DNA from: Microvirga sp. BSC39
GTDB lineage: Bacteria > Pseudomonadota > Alphaproteobacteria > Rhizobiales > Beijerinckiaceae
DNA: 51,432 bases
Direction: 5' to 3'
NCBI RefSeq assembly: GCF_000739015.1
Contig: NZ_JPUG01000049.1
Span: forward strand, 1-51,432
Program-made: the position numbers and the translations under genes
The notes under the pieces: model-generated
Database searches by the model: none
Told to the model about the DNA's origin: nothing
What the model saw: the letters and a program-made list of their open reading frames with translations, nothing else
In this document: positions 18,269 through 26,601 of the stretch, piece after piece
How the letters are laid out: each line of letters opens with the position of its first letter
Position numbering within the stretch: position 1 is the first letter of the stretch

Positions 18269-18814
18269 ATGCCTGTGTACCGTCGTGTCCTGGTCCTGGG
18301 CGGCGCGCGCTCCGGCAAGAGCCGCTCGGCCCTGCAGCTTGCCGAGCGGGCCTCATCACAGCGGATCTATGTGGCGACGGCGCAGGCCTTCGACGATGAA
18401 ATGCGCGAACGCATCGCTCTCCACCGCCTGGAGCGCGACGCTTCCTGGCAGACGGTCGATGCCCCACTGGAGCTGTCGCAGGCCATCCAGGCTCAAACCG
18501 GTCTCGGAAAAGCCGTGCTTGTGGATTGCCTGACCCTCTGGCTCTCCAACATCGTGCTCGCGGAACGGGACCCGGCTCATGAGGCCGAACGGCTGATCGG
18601 CGCGGTTCGGGAGGCCCAGGGCCCCCTCATCCTAGTGTCGAACGAGGTGGGTCAGGGCATCGTACCGTCGACCCCGCTCGGGCGGTCCTTCCGCGACGAG
18701 CAGGGGCGCCTGAACCAGCGGATCGCGGAAGCCTGCGATGCGGTGGTCTTCGTGGCCGCGGGTTGCCCGATCCTGCTGAAGCCGGCCCCTCCCCTGGACC
18801 TGAGACTGGCCTGA
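18269..18814 (+). CDS. cobP: Adenosylcobinamide kinase / adenosylcobinamide-phosphate guanylyltransferase
   Basis: Bifunctional enzyme of cobalamin assembly: phosphorylates adenosylcobinamide, then transfers GMP from GTP. The P-loop is GGARSGKS at the N-terminus, with YVATAQAFDDEMRERI (conserved histidine/arginine region IALHRLER) and VDCLTLWLSN. The C-terminal GQGIVPSTPLGRSFRDEQG and NQRIAEACDAVVFVAAG are typical of CobU/CobP. The product is 181 residues, full length. It is alone: no other cobalamin gene is in the window. It follows the HWE kinase by 6 bp, probably on the same transcript. Confidence 0.95.
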   Translation: MPVYRRVLVLGGARSGKSRSALQLAERASSQRIYVATAQAFDDEMRERIALHRLERDASWQTVDAPLELSQAIQAQTGLGKAVLVDCLTLWLSNIVLAERDPAHEAERLIGAVREAQGPLILVSNEVGQGIVPSTPLGRSFRDEQGRLNQRIAEACDAVVFVAAGCPILLKPAPPLDLRLA

Positions 18815-19285
18815 ACACGCGATTTTCGCGGCCGGTTGAGCTGCGCCTCATGGCCTCGATCTCGGCCGGCATCGAGGGACCTCGGCAAATCGTGAGACGA
18901 GCCGGAAGGGCTCGGCGCGGGAGTTGCTGTGAACACCTGTTTTCCGAACGCCGCAAGCTCAGGATCAACCGGGCTGCACTGCCCCAGGATAACCTGAGCA
19001 ATTTCCTAGGTGCGGCGGAATGACCCGCACTTTATAGTTAATGGCCTGCCTCATACACGTCTTCGCTCCAGTATTCCTTGGAATGCAGGAGTTCTTTGAA
19101 GATTATCCCCTTTGTCCGGATAGTTGCAAAAGGTCGCATGTGGGAACAAAGTCCAATCTCACCGTTAAGCTGACCCATTCTGGACATATCTGACACGCAC
19201 ATACTCACCTCACTTGAACGAAGAACAACCGCAAACCTGTCGCGGCGCGGCAGTGAAGCGGCGCATTTCTAGGGGGCTTCTTCAT
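18815..19285 (+). other. 471-bp gap without a supported gene
   Basis: I see no convincing gene between cobP and the lytic transglycosylase. Short ORFs on both strands have no ribosome binding site and overlap cobP in other frames. A GGAAC...CGTT pair (19143-19147, 19163-19166) resembles an EcfG promoter but the spacer is 15 bp, one short of the consensus. The right half is more AT-rich and probably carries the promoter of the next gene. Confidence 0.5.
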
Positions 19286-20443
19286 ATGCAGATTGCACTG
19301 ACAGCGTCTCGCGACGCATGCCAGCAGAAGGCTATTCGCCTGGACTTCGGACAGCACAGCGGCCTCCAGGGACGCTGCACGGCTCAGAAGCGTCCCGCCC
19401 TTCAGGGAGGTCAGACCCTGCTCAACCTGACCAAGATGCTCGGCCTCGGCGCCTGCATGACGCTGGCTCTCGGCACCGCCGCTATGCCCCAATCGGCCTC
19501 GGCTGCAGAGCAGAAATCAGCCCTTCCGGCGGCTTTCGATGCCGGCGAAAAAGCCATCAAGGTTCCAGCCCAGCACGCGCAGCCTTTCGCCGCGTCGGCG
19601 GGTGATGCCACTCCGGCTGATCCGCTGGAAGCCATCGTCACGGTGGCGTCGGCTGAGGCCAACCAGGCCGATCTGCAGAGGCAGATCATCCTGACCATTC
19701 CGCTGACCAATCCGGCAACCCGGGTCGGCAGCGACGACGACAAGCCCGTCTCGCGGGAACTCACGGATTATATGGAATTCGAGGAAATGCGCGTGCCCGT
19801 GTGGATCGTGGACACGATCCTGCGCGCCTCCAAGATGACCGGTGCCGATCCTGTCTACATGATGGCTCTCGCGGACAAGGAGTCGAGCTTCCTGCCCGGC
19901 AACAAGGCCTCGACCTCCTCGGCCGTAGGCTTGTTCCAGTTCATCACGAGCACATGGCTTGAGGTCGTGCGCTCCTTCGGGCCTGCCCATGGCTTGGATG
20001 CGGAAGCACAGGCCATCGAGCGGGTCGACGGCAAGCTCGCCGTGGCGGACGAGACCATGCGCGAGCACATTCTCGGGCTGCGCCGCAATCCCTACATCTC
20101 GTCCCTCATGGCCGCCGAGATGATGAAGCGCGACAAGGCGAAGATCGAAACAAGGCTTGGGCGCAAGCTCAACCGTTCCGAGTTCTACATGTCTCACTTC
20201 TTCGGCGTGGACAGCGCCAGCAGGTTCATCGCCCTGGTGGATGACACCCCGAAGAAGAGCGCACCTGCCGCCTTCCCGGCTGCGGCGAAGTCCAACAAGT
20301 CGCTGTTCTTCACCAAGGACGGCAAGAAGACCCGCCAGCTCAGCGTGGCCGAGGTCTATGGCAAGATCGACGACATGATCGACAAGCGGCTCAACCGCTA
20401 CGGCGACGTCTCGACCCGCGTGGCAGGGGACCTCCCCTTCTGA
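19286..20443 (+). CDS. Lytic transglycosylase SLT-domain protein
   Basis: Predicted peptidoglycan-cleaving enzyme. The SLT domain (roughly residues 175-260) has the catalytic glutamate in MALADKESSF, then SAVGLFQFITSTWLEVV, the usual GLMQ-type motif in variant form. The C-terminal third is lysine-rich. I start at the ATG at 19286 (385 residues), preceded by AGGGGG 9 nt upstream; the TTG at 19214 has no site. The signal-like segment MLGLGACMTLALGTAAMP...ASA begins only about 50 residues in, so the N-region is unusually long. The stop lies 46 bp inside the 3' end of the convergent MFS gene. Confidence 0.85.
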   Translation: MQIALTASRDACQQKAIRLDFGQHSGLQGRCTAQKRPALQGGQTLLNLTKMLGLGACMTLALGTAAMPQSASAAEQKSALPAAFDAGEKAIKVPAQHAQPFAASAGDATPADPLEAIVTVASAEANQADLQRQIILTIPLTNPATRVGSDDDKPVSRELTDYMEFEEMRVPVWIVDTILRASKMTGADPVYMMALADKESSFLPGNKASTSSAVGLFQFITSTWLEVVRSFGPAHGLDAEAQAIERVDGKLAVADETMREHILGLRRNPYISSLMAAEMMKRDKAKIETRLGRKLNRSEFYMSHFFGVDSASRFIALVDDTPKKSAPAAFPAAAKSNKSLFFTKDGKKTRQLSVAEVYGKIDDMIDKRLNRYGDVSTRVAGDLPF

Positions 20444-21723
20444 TCGGATGCCTCCGCCTCTCCGTCTGAGTCAGGGTGGTGAGGCTGGGAATCTTCTGTG
20501 CCGATCTCCGCCCGAGGCGCCAGACCCGCCGACGCGGAACTGCTGGGTGCTATATCGGCAAAGCCGCCTTTGGCAGGCGGGCGCTGCACCCGGATGATCC
20601 GCATCACGATGAAGGCGGCAAGTCCCAGTGAAGCCAGGGCCGCATAGATGAAGAGGCCCTGAGGCCCAAGGACCTCCATGGCCAGCGCCCCGAGAAGAGG
20701 GCCGATGGTGACCCCTGTCGCCCAGGAAAACAGCAGGGTGCCGACGGTGGACACGATCTGCCCCGGATCGACGATATCGCAGGCATGGGCGACGCACACC
20801 GAGTAGATGCAAAGGGCCAAGCCGCCCCAGGCTGCAAACGACCACAGGATCAGCAGGCTTGCATTCTGCGCGCTGGCCCAGAGAATCAGGAGCGAGACCA
20901 GGCTTGTCCCTAAGGCCAGGGCTGCGATCACGTAGCGTCGGTCGGCCCGATCGGAGAGCCATCCGAGCGGCCATTGCATCGCGAGACTTCCGGCCTGCAA
21001 GGCGAAGAGAAGCGCCGCAGCTTGATCCTGGCTCAATCCGATGCTGACGCCGAACACCGGCGTGATCGCGATGACCGGTCCATTGACCAGACCGACCACG
21101 AAGGCTCCGACCACCGCTGAAGGAGCCGTCGCAAACAGTTTCCTGACTTCGATCCGCACGCCCTGCGGGGCGTTCGGCTCCTTCGTCGTGGTGGCCGCGA
21201 TGGGAAGAAGCGAGAGCGTGATCAACGCGCTCACCGCCATGAACAATCCGTCCGTGCGGATGTCGCCGAAGCTGATCCCGAGCGGGGACAGCATCAGGGC
21301 GACCTTGGTGCAGATCATGTAGATGGAGAGGATCCGCCCGCGATGACTCGACGTGGCCCGGGCACTGATCCACCCGTCGGTGACGGTGAAGATGCAGGCG
21401 AGCGTGACGCCCGTCAGTCCGCGCAGCAGAATCCAGGCCAGCGTCGAATGAGCCTGCGTCATGGCCAGGATCAGCACCGACACCACCGCCGCCAAGCTGG
21501 CGAAAGCCCTGATGTAGCCGACATGGCGGATGAAGCTCGGCGCGAGGAAACAGCCTGTCGAGAAGCCCACGCCATAAGCAGCGGCCACGACGCCGATGGA
21601 GGCTACAGAAATGCCCTCCGCCTGCATGCGCAGCGGCATCAAAGCCTGCAGAAGACCGTTCCCGGCCTGCAGGAGGGTCGTGGCGGCCGTGATGGTCCAG
21701 ATCAGAGCAAGGGAGGAGTTCAC
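20398..21723 (-). CDS. MFS transporter (YcaD-like)
   Basis: A 441-residue major facilitator with twelve hydrophobic helices in two halves. Visible are the loop-2/3-type arginine GWISARATSSHRGRIL and the second-half GWLSDRADRRYVIA motif. The substrate is unknown. The hydrophilic C-terminal tail (about 395-441) is serine-rich and shares its last 46 bp of DNA with the convergent lytic transglycosylase. The start is GTG at 21723 without a clear ribosome binding site, so it is tentative; the first helix starts immediately after it. Confidence 0.85.
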   Translation of the reverse strand: MNSSLALIWTITAATTLLQAGNGLLQALMPLRMQAEGISVASIGVVAAAYGVGFSTGCFLAPSFIRHVGYIRAFASLAAVVSVLILAMTQAHSTLAWILLRGLTGVTLACIFTVTDGWISARATSSHRGRILSIYMICTKVALMLSPLGISFGDIRTDGLFMAVSALITLSLLPIAATTTKEPNAPQGVRIEVRKLFATAPSAVVGAFVVGLVNGPVIAITPVFGVSIGLSQDQAAALLFALQAGSLAMQWPLGWLSDRADRRYVIAALALGTSLVSLLILWASAQNASLLILWSFAAWGGLALCIYSVCVAHACDIVDPGQIVSTVGTLLFSWATGVTIGPLLGALAMEVLGPQGLFIYAALASLGLAAFIVMRIIRVQRPPAKGGFADIAPSSSASAGLAPRAEIGTEDSQPHHPDSDGEAEASDQKGRSPATRVETSP

Positions 21724-21882
21724 GATCGAATCGATGATGGGAGGCGGCAGGCGCGAAGGTCACCAAGATAGAGAGCAGGTGACGCCCAAGATCAAGAGTC
21801 GATCCGGTTCCTATGATGGTCTTTGATCAGTCTGCATGCCCGACCCCTTCGGCCGGACATGCTCAGCCTTGCGCTCAGAAGC

Positions 21883-22113
21883 CTACTGGCTCGGCTGGCT
21901 CTTCTGAAAGCTGGCGAAAAGATAAAATCCGTTGAAACGCACGCCTTCCATGGCGGCTTTCCGGTCGAACCCCAAGGGGGCATCCTGACTCTGGACCCGC
22001 CCGCCGAAGCGCCAGTGCGGCTCCACGACGAAGGGAGGAACAGTGCGCTCCTCCGGGACGGCGCAGACGAGGCCGTCCAGTTTCGTACTCTGGAACAGAT
22101 TATATGCGTACAT
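21883..22113 (-). CDS. Small protein of unknown function (76 aa)
   Basis: I do not recognise a family. The ATG at 22113 has a strong AAGGAG 6-7 nt upstream, which makes it a real gene in my view. The 76-residue product starts MYAYNLFQSTKLDGLVCAVP and is rich in aromatic residues and prolines (VPPFVVEPHWRFGG, GVRFNGFYLFASFQ). It has one cysteine, no signal peptide and no membrane helix. It is upstream of the MFS gene on the same strand (159-bp gap) and divergent from ggt, so it could be co-transcribed with the MFS gene. Confidence 0.7.
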   Translation of the reverse strand: MYAYNLFQSTKLDGLVCAVPEERTVPPFVVEPHWRFGGRVQSQDAPLGFDRKAAMEGVRFNGFYLFASFQKSQPSQ

Positions 22114-22303
22114 GTCCTGCTCCTTTTCTTCTCGCGACGAATCGCATCCTGCCCGCCAACAGTGACAGGAGTGTGATATTGCAGCGCAGCATCAGCAGAA
22201 TTTCTTCTTTTTCGCCACGGAATGGAAGTGGCGCAAAGGGATGATCCTTTGTTAGGCTCACCCATCCTCATGGGATGAGTGCAACAACCAGGGAGCACGC
22301 CGC

Positions 22304-24058
22304 ATGACCACTCAGAGCACCCTTCGCCGAAGCCTCATGGGGCTCGGTCTCCTGGCCAGCCTGCCCTTTGCGCCACTCGCATTGGCTCAGGCGGTCGCAC
22401 CTTCCCCCGAGGCACCCACGGGTCGCACGGCCAAGTCCGTCGGCACCGCAACGAAGGACATGGTCGCCGCGGCCAATCCTCTGGCGGCCCAGGCCGGCCG
22501 CGAAATCCTGGCGGCGGGCGGGAGCGCCGTCGACGCGGCCATTGCGGTTCAGCTTGTTCTCAATCTCGTCGAACCGCAGAGTTCAGGCATCGGCGGTGGC
22601 GCCTTCATGGTGTTCTGGGACGGCCGCACTATGGCGACCCTCGACGGGCGCGAAACGGCGCCCGCCGCTGCCAAGCCCGAGCGCTTCCTTGGCCCCGACA
22701 GCAAGCCGATGAAGTTCTACGATGCCGTGGTGGGCGGCCGCTCGGTCGGCGTGCCGGGAACGCTGCGCCTGCTCGAAATGGCGCACAAGAACTGGGGCAA
22801 GCTGTCCTGGCAGCAGGTGATCGAGCCGGCGGCGCGTCTGGCCGAGGAAGGCTTTGCCATCTCGCCACGTCTCAACGGCCTGCTGACCCAGGAAAAATAC
22901 CTCCAGAACGATCCGGTGGCGCGGGCCTATTTCTATGAACCCGATGGCAAGCCCAAGGCGGTCGGAACCATCCTGAAGAACCCGGCCTTCGCCAAGACGC
23001 TCCGCACCGTCGCCGAGAAGGGGGCAGAGGCCTTCTACACCGGCGAGATCGCCCAGGATATCGTGGCGACCGTGACGGGGCATCCGACCAATCCCGGCGA
23101 CATGACCCTCGACGACCTGAAGGGCTACAAGGTGCAGGAGCGTGAGGCCCTATGCGGCACCTATCGCACCTACAGAATCTGCGGCATGGGCCCGCCGAGC
23201 TCCGGCCAGGTCGCCGTGCAGCAGATGATGGGTGTGCTGGAAACCCAGGACATGGCGGCCCTAAAGCCCGGACCCGACGCGGCACACTGGCTCGCAGAGG
23301 CCGGCCGCCTGGCCTACGCGGACCGCGCTCTCTTCCTGGCCGACCCGGCCTTCGTGAACGTTCCCGTCAAGGGCCTGACCGATCCCGGCTATATCAAGAG
23401 CCGCGCCGCCCTCGTCGATCCGAACAAGTCCATGGGCAAGGCCAAGCCCGGCGACCCGCCGTTCCAGAAGACCTTCCTCTGGGGACCGTCGGACGGCATC
23501 GAGTACGGCACGAGCCACATCTCCATTGTCGATCGCAACGGCAATGCCGTGTCCATGACGACCACCATCGAGGATGGCTTCGGTGCGCGGATCATGACCA
23601 AGAGCGGGTTCCTGCTCAACAACGAGCTGACGGACTTCTCGTTTGCCACAACAGAGGAGGGCAAGCCGATCGCCAACCGCGTCGAGGCCGGCAAGCGTCC
23701 GCGCTCGTCCATGGCCCCGACCATGGTGCTCGACGGCAGCGGCAAGCTCTATGCGGTGGTGGGCTCGCCGGGCGGAAGCCTGATCCCCAACTATGTGGCC
23801 AAGACGCTCGTGGGCATTCTGGACTGGAAGCTCGATCCCCAGGTGGCCGCCGATCTGCCCAACATGGGCAGCCGCAACGGACCGACGGAGCTCGAGGCCG
23901 GCACCGAGGCGGAAGCCTGGAAGGCAGCGCTCGAGGCCAAGGGGCATGAGGTCAAGCTGATCGACCAGAACTCCGGCATCCATGCCATCGTTGTCACACC
24001 GGCGGGGCTCGTCGGCGGTGCCGACAGCCGCCGCGAAGGTGTTGCCATCGGCAATTGA
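22304..24058 (+). CDS. ggt: Gamma-glutamyltransferase
   Basis: Periplasmic N-terminal nucleophile hydrolase that cleaves glutathione and other gamma-glutamyl compounds. A Sec signal peptide ends near LPFAPLALAQA (about 30). The small subunit should begin at the threonine of EYGTSHISIVD after self-cleavage (about residue 405). Other motifs are SSGIGGGAFMVFWDG, DGRETAP, NAVSMTTTIEDGFGA, PRSSMAPTMV and GSPGGSLIPNY. The length of 584 is normal. The ATG has GGGAG 8 nt upstream. It is divergent from the 76-aa gene and ends 59 bp before rfbD. Confidence 0.96.
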   Translation: MTTQSTLRRSLMGLGLLASLPFAPLALAQAVAPSPEAPTGRTAKSVGTATKDMVAAANPLAAQAGREILAAGGSAVDAAIAVQLVLNLVEPQSSGIGGGAFMVFWDGRTMATLDGRETAPAAAKPERFLGPDSKPMKFYDAVVGGRSVGVPGTLRLLEMAHKNWGKLSWQQVIEPAARLAEEGFAISPRLNGLLTQEKYLQNDPVARAYFYEPDGKPKAVGTILKNPAFAKTLRTVAEKGAEAFYTGEIAQDIVATVTGHPTNPGDMTLDDLKGYKVQEREALCGTYRTYRICGMGPPSSGQVAVQQMMGVLETQDMAALKPGPDAAHWLAEAGRLAYADRALFLADPAFVNVPVKGLTDPGYIKSRAALVDPNKSMGKAKPGDPPFQKTFLWGPSDGIEYGTSHISIVDRNGNAVSMTTTIEDGFGARIMTKSGFLLNNELTDFSFATTEEGKPIANRVEAGKRPRSSMAPTMVLDGSGKLYAVVGSPGGSLIPNYVAKTLVGILDWKLDPQVAADLPNMGSRNGPTELEAGTEAEAWKAALEAKGHEVKLIDQNSGIHAIVVTPAGLVGGADSRREGVAIGN

Positions 24059-24117
24059 CATGTCATTGGCAGCTCGTGCCAGAGGGCTGCTTCCACATCG
24101 AAGAAGGTTCGAGTTCC

Positions 24118-25035
24118 ATGCGTATCATCGTCATCGGCAAAGATGGGCAGGTCGCCCGCTCCCTGGCGGAGCGGGCGCGGGCTCACGGGGCACAGGCCGT
24201 TCTCGTCGGCCGCCCCAAGCTCGACCTTGCCGATCCGTCGGGCATTGAGGATGCCCTGGTTGAGACCGGGGGCGACATTATCGTGAATGCGGCCGCCTAT
24301 ACCGCCGTCGACCAAGCCGAGTCCGCTCCGGAGCTGGCCGAGGCCATCAATGGAATCGGCGCCGGTGTGGTGGCCGGCGCAGCGGCCGCCATGAACGTGC
24401 CCCTGATCCACATCTCCACCGACTACGTGTTCGACGGCACGGCCGACCATCCCTACCGGGAGGATGACCCCGTCTCCCCTTTGGGCGTCTATGGTGCCTC
24501 GAAGCTTTTGGGCGAAGAGGCCGTGGCTGCCGAGGCCGAGAACTACGCCATCCTGCGCACCGCCTGGGTCTACAGCCCCTTCGGCAAGAACTTCGTCAAG
24601 ACGATGCTGCGCCTTGCGGGCGACCGCGACGAGGTCGGTGTGGTGGCCGACCAGCACGGCTCGCCGACCAGCGCCCTGGACATCGCGGACGGCATCGTCG
24701 CGGTCTGCCGCAACCTGCTGGAGAGGCCCGAGGACAAGAACCTGCGCGGCGTGTTTCACATGGCCGGCTCGGGCTTTGCCAACTGGGCGGAGTTCGCGGC
24801 CGAAATCTTCGCCCTGTCGTCTCACCTCGGCGGGCCCTCGGCGAAGGTCCGGCCGATTGCCACATCGGACTACCCGACCCCTGCCAAGCGGCCGGCGAAC
24901 TCCCGGCTCGACTGCACCAAGCTCAAGGAGGTGCATGGCGTGGTGCTGCCGCCCTGGCGTTCGTCGCTCGAGCCTTGCGTGAAGCGCCTCCTCGAGGAGA
25001 CCCGCAGGGAGTTTCTCCGAAGCAATGCAGGCTGA
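24118..25035 (+). CDS. rfbD: dTDP-4-dehydrorhamnose reductase
   Basis: Short-chain-type reductase making dTDP-L-rhamnose. The Rossmann start is MRIIVIGKDGQVARSL, then NAAAYTAVDQAES, ISTDYVFDG, and the catalytic YGASKLLGE (Tyr-x3-Lys). The C-terminal LKEVHGVVLPPWRSSL is family-typical. I start at the ATG at 24118 (305 residues), where the Rossmann strand begins. rfbA, rfbB and rfbC are not in this window, so it is an orphan here. It follows ggt by 59 bp and may share its transcript. Confidence 0.93.
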   Translation: MRIIVIGKDGQVARSLAERARAHGAQAVLVGRPKLDLADPSGIEDALVETGGDIIVNAAAYTAVDQAESAPELAEAINGIGAGVVAGAAAAMNVPLIHISTDYVFDGTADHPYREDDPVSPLGVYGASKLLGEEAVAAEAENYAILRTAWVYSPFGKNFVKTMLRLAGDRDEVGVVADQHGSPTSALDIADGIVAVCRNLLERPEDKNLRGVFHMAGSGFANWAEFAAEIFALSSHLGGPSAKVRPIATSDYPTPAKRPANSRLDCTKLKEVHGVVLPPWRSSLEPCVKRLLEETRREFLRSNAG

Positions 25036-25072
25036 GCGCGGAAGCGGAGACTTTCCGTCAGAAGAAGACGGT

Positions 25073-25090
25073 TGTTCTTTATAAAGAACA
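25073..25090. promoter_or_regulatory. Perfect 18-bp palindrome upstream of metZ (candidate operator)
   Basis: TGTTCTTTATAAAGAACA is a perfect palindrome without a spacer, 16 bp before the metZ ATG. It looks like the binding site of a dimeric repressor and would overlap the metZ promoter or transcript start. The regulator is not identifiable from this window. Confidence 0.6.
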
Positions 25091-25106
25091 TCCCTAGGAT
25101 CGCTTC

Positions 25107-26297
25107 ATGACCACGCCCGAAGAGTCCCGCTACCGCCTCGAAACCCGCCTCGTTCACGAGGGCAACCAGCGCACACCGTTTGGGGAGACATCCGAGGCGC
25201 TGTTCCTCACTCAGGGCTTCGTCTACGAGAGCGCCGAGAGCGCCGAGCGGCGCTTCCTGAACGAGGAACCCGGCTACAGCTACAGCCGCTACTCGAATCC
25301 AACCATCGATGCCTTCGAGCAGCGCATCGCCGGTCTCGAAGGCGCGGAAGCCGCGCGCGCGACGGCGAGCGGCATGGCGGCTGTCACGGCCGCCATGGTC
25401 GGGCAGGTGCAGGCCGGCGACCATGTGGTGGCCGCGCGTGCGCTCTTCGGCTCCTGCCGCTGGGTGGTGGAGGATTTTCTGCCCCGGTTCGGTGTCGGCT
25501 GCACCCTGGTCGACGGCGCGAACTTAAGCCAGTGGCGCGAGGCTGTGAGACCTGAGACCAAGGCGTTCCTGCTGGAGACGCCGACCAATCCGAGCTTGGA
25601 GATCATCGACATCGCGGCCGTTGCCGAGATCGCCCACGCGGCCGGCGCGACGCTCACTGTGGACAACGTCTTCGCGACGCCACTCTTCCAGAAGCCGCTC
25701 GCGCTCGGTGCCGACTGCGTCGTGTATTCGGCCACCAAGCACATCGATGGCCAGGGCCGATGTCTGGGCGGTGTGATCCTCGGCTCCACCGCGTTCATCG
25801 AGACCAAGGTGCAGCAGTTCCTGCGCATGACGGGACCGTCGATCTCGCCCTTCAACGCATGGGTTCTTCTGAAAGGCCTCGAGACGCTCCCCCTTCGCGT
25901 CGAAAGGCAGACGGCCACCGCCGGCGCTCTTGCGGACGCGCTCCACGATCATCCCAAGCTGCGGCGCCTGACCTATCCGGGTCGCCCTGACCATCCGCAG
26001 GCTGAGTTGATCCGGCGCCAGATGAGCGGCGCCTCGACGATGATCGCGCTGGACGTCGAAGGCGGCAAGGACGGCGCGTTCCGCTTCCTGAACGCTCTGA
26101 GGCTCATCCGGATCTCCAACAACCTGGGCGATGCGAAAAGTCTCGTCACCCATCCGGCCACCACAACCCATCAGCGCTTCACGCCTGCGCAGCGCGCCGA
26201 GATGGGCATCACCGATGGGCTGGTTCGCCTGTCGGTCGGATTGGAACATAAAGACGACCTGCTCGAAGATCTCGCCCGCGCCCTCGACAAAGCCTGA
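25107..26297 (+). CDS. metZ: O-succinylhomoserine sulfhydrylase
   Basis: PLP enzyme that makes homocysteine directly from O-succinylhomoserine and sulfide. The cystathionine-synthase-family features are YSYSRYSNPTIDAFEQ, GMAAVTAAM, ETPTNPSLEIIDI, TVDNVFATP and the PLP lysine in YSATKHIDGQGR. SNNLGDAKSLVTHPATTTH lies near the end. The length of 396 is normal. The choice of MetZ over MetB or MetY comes from overall similarity to alphaproteobacterial MetZ and is inference at the substrate level. AGGA precedes the ATG by 9 nt. No SAM-II riboswitch is visible in the 71-bp leader, where many relatives carry one; a palindromic operator is there instead. Confidence 0.93.
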   Translation: MTTPEESRYRLETRLVHEGNQRTPFGETSEALFLTQGFVYESAESAERRFLNEEPGYSYSRYSNPTIDAFEQRIAGLEGAEAARATASGMAAVTAAMVGQVQAGDHVVAARALFGSCRWVVEDFLPRFGVGCTLVDGANLSQWREAVRPETKAFLLETPTNPSLEIIDIAAVAEIAHAAGATLTVDNVFATPLFQKPLALGADCVVYSATKHIDGQGRCLGGVILGSTAFIETKVQQFLRMTGPSISPFNAWVLLKGLETLPLRVERQTATAGALADALHDHPKLRRLTYPGRPDHPQAELIRRQMSGASTMIALDVEGGKDGAFRFLNALRLIRISNNLGDAKSLVTHPATTTHQRFTPAQRAEMGITDGLVRLSVGLEHKDDLLEDLARALDKA

Positions 26298-26601
26298 CCA
26301 TCACAAGCGCGTGATGCCGATCTGAGGCCGCCTCGAGACAACCGGCTCACATGCGTGTTGCCCGCCCGGCCTTGGGATGCTTCGTCGATGGAGCAGCAGC
26401 GCCAACAAGGTCTTTGTAGAAGAAGATCGACGCAGAACATCGGCCCGGAAAGTCAAACTCATCTAAGCCAGAGGTCTATATCGCTCACCCTCCCGCGCCC
26501 CTTGAAGTCACAGGGGAAATGACACACCATCCTCTGCGGAATAACGCGTTCCAGCATAAGAAAACGCGATCCTCACAATGATATGGTTGAGGGAGGAAGC
26601 A
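26298..26601 (+). other. Intergenic region upstream of the TRAP operon
   Basis: This 304-bp gap has no supported gene. Near its right end GGAA/TTCC half-sites (26538-26541 and 26549-26552) lie in an imperfect palindrome (about 26535-26555), the sort of site used by IclR-type regulators. It is about 47 bp before the dctP start, but evidence for an operator is weak. A short CCCCT/AGGGG hairpin lies further upstream. Confidence 0.4.

Noticed and set aside
19143..19166. GGAAC...CGTT upstream of the lytic transglycosylase as an EcfG promoter
   Set aside because: The spacer is 15 bp instead of 16-17, so I do not count it with the two exact matches.
21792..22298. A 168-codon reverse frame overlapping the 76-aa gene
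   Set aside because: It is in another frame, starts at a poor site and contains low-quality composition compared with the 76-aa gene.
25073..25090. LexA box reading of the metZ palindrome
   Set aside because: The alphaproteobacterial LexA site is a direct repeat GTTC-N7-GTTC; here the halves are inverted with a different spacing.
25036..25106. SAM-II riboswitch before metZ
   Set aside because: The leader is only 71 bp and lacks the conserved SAM-II core; the palindrome is a DNA-type site.
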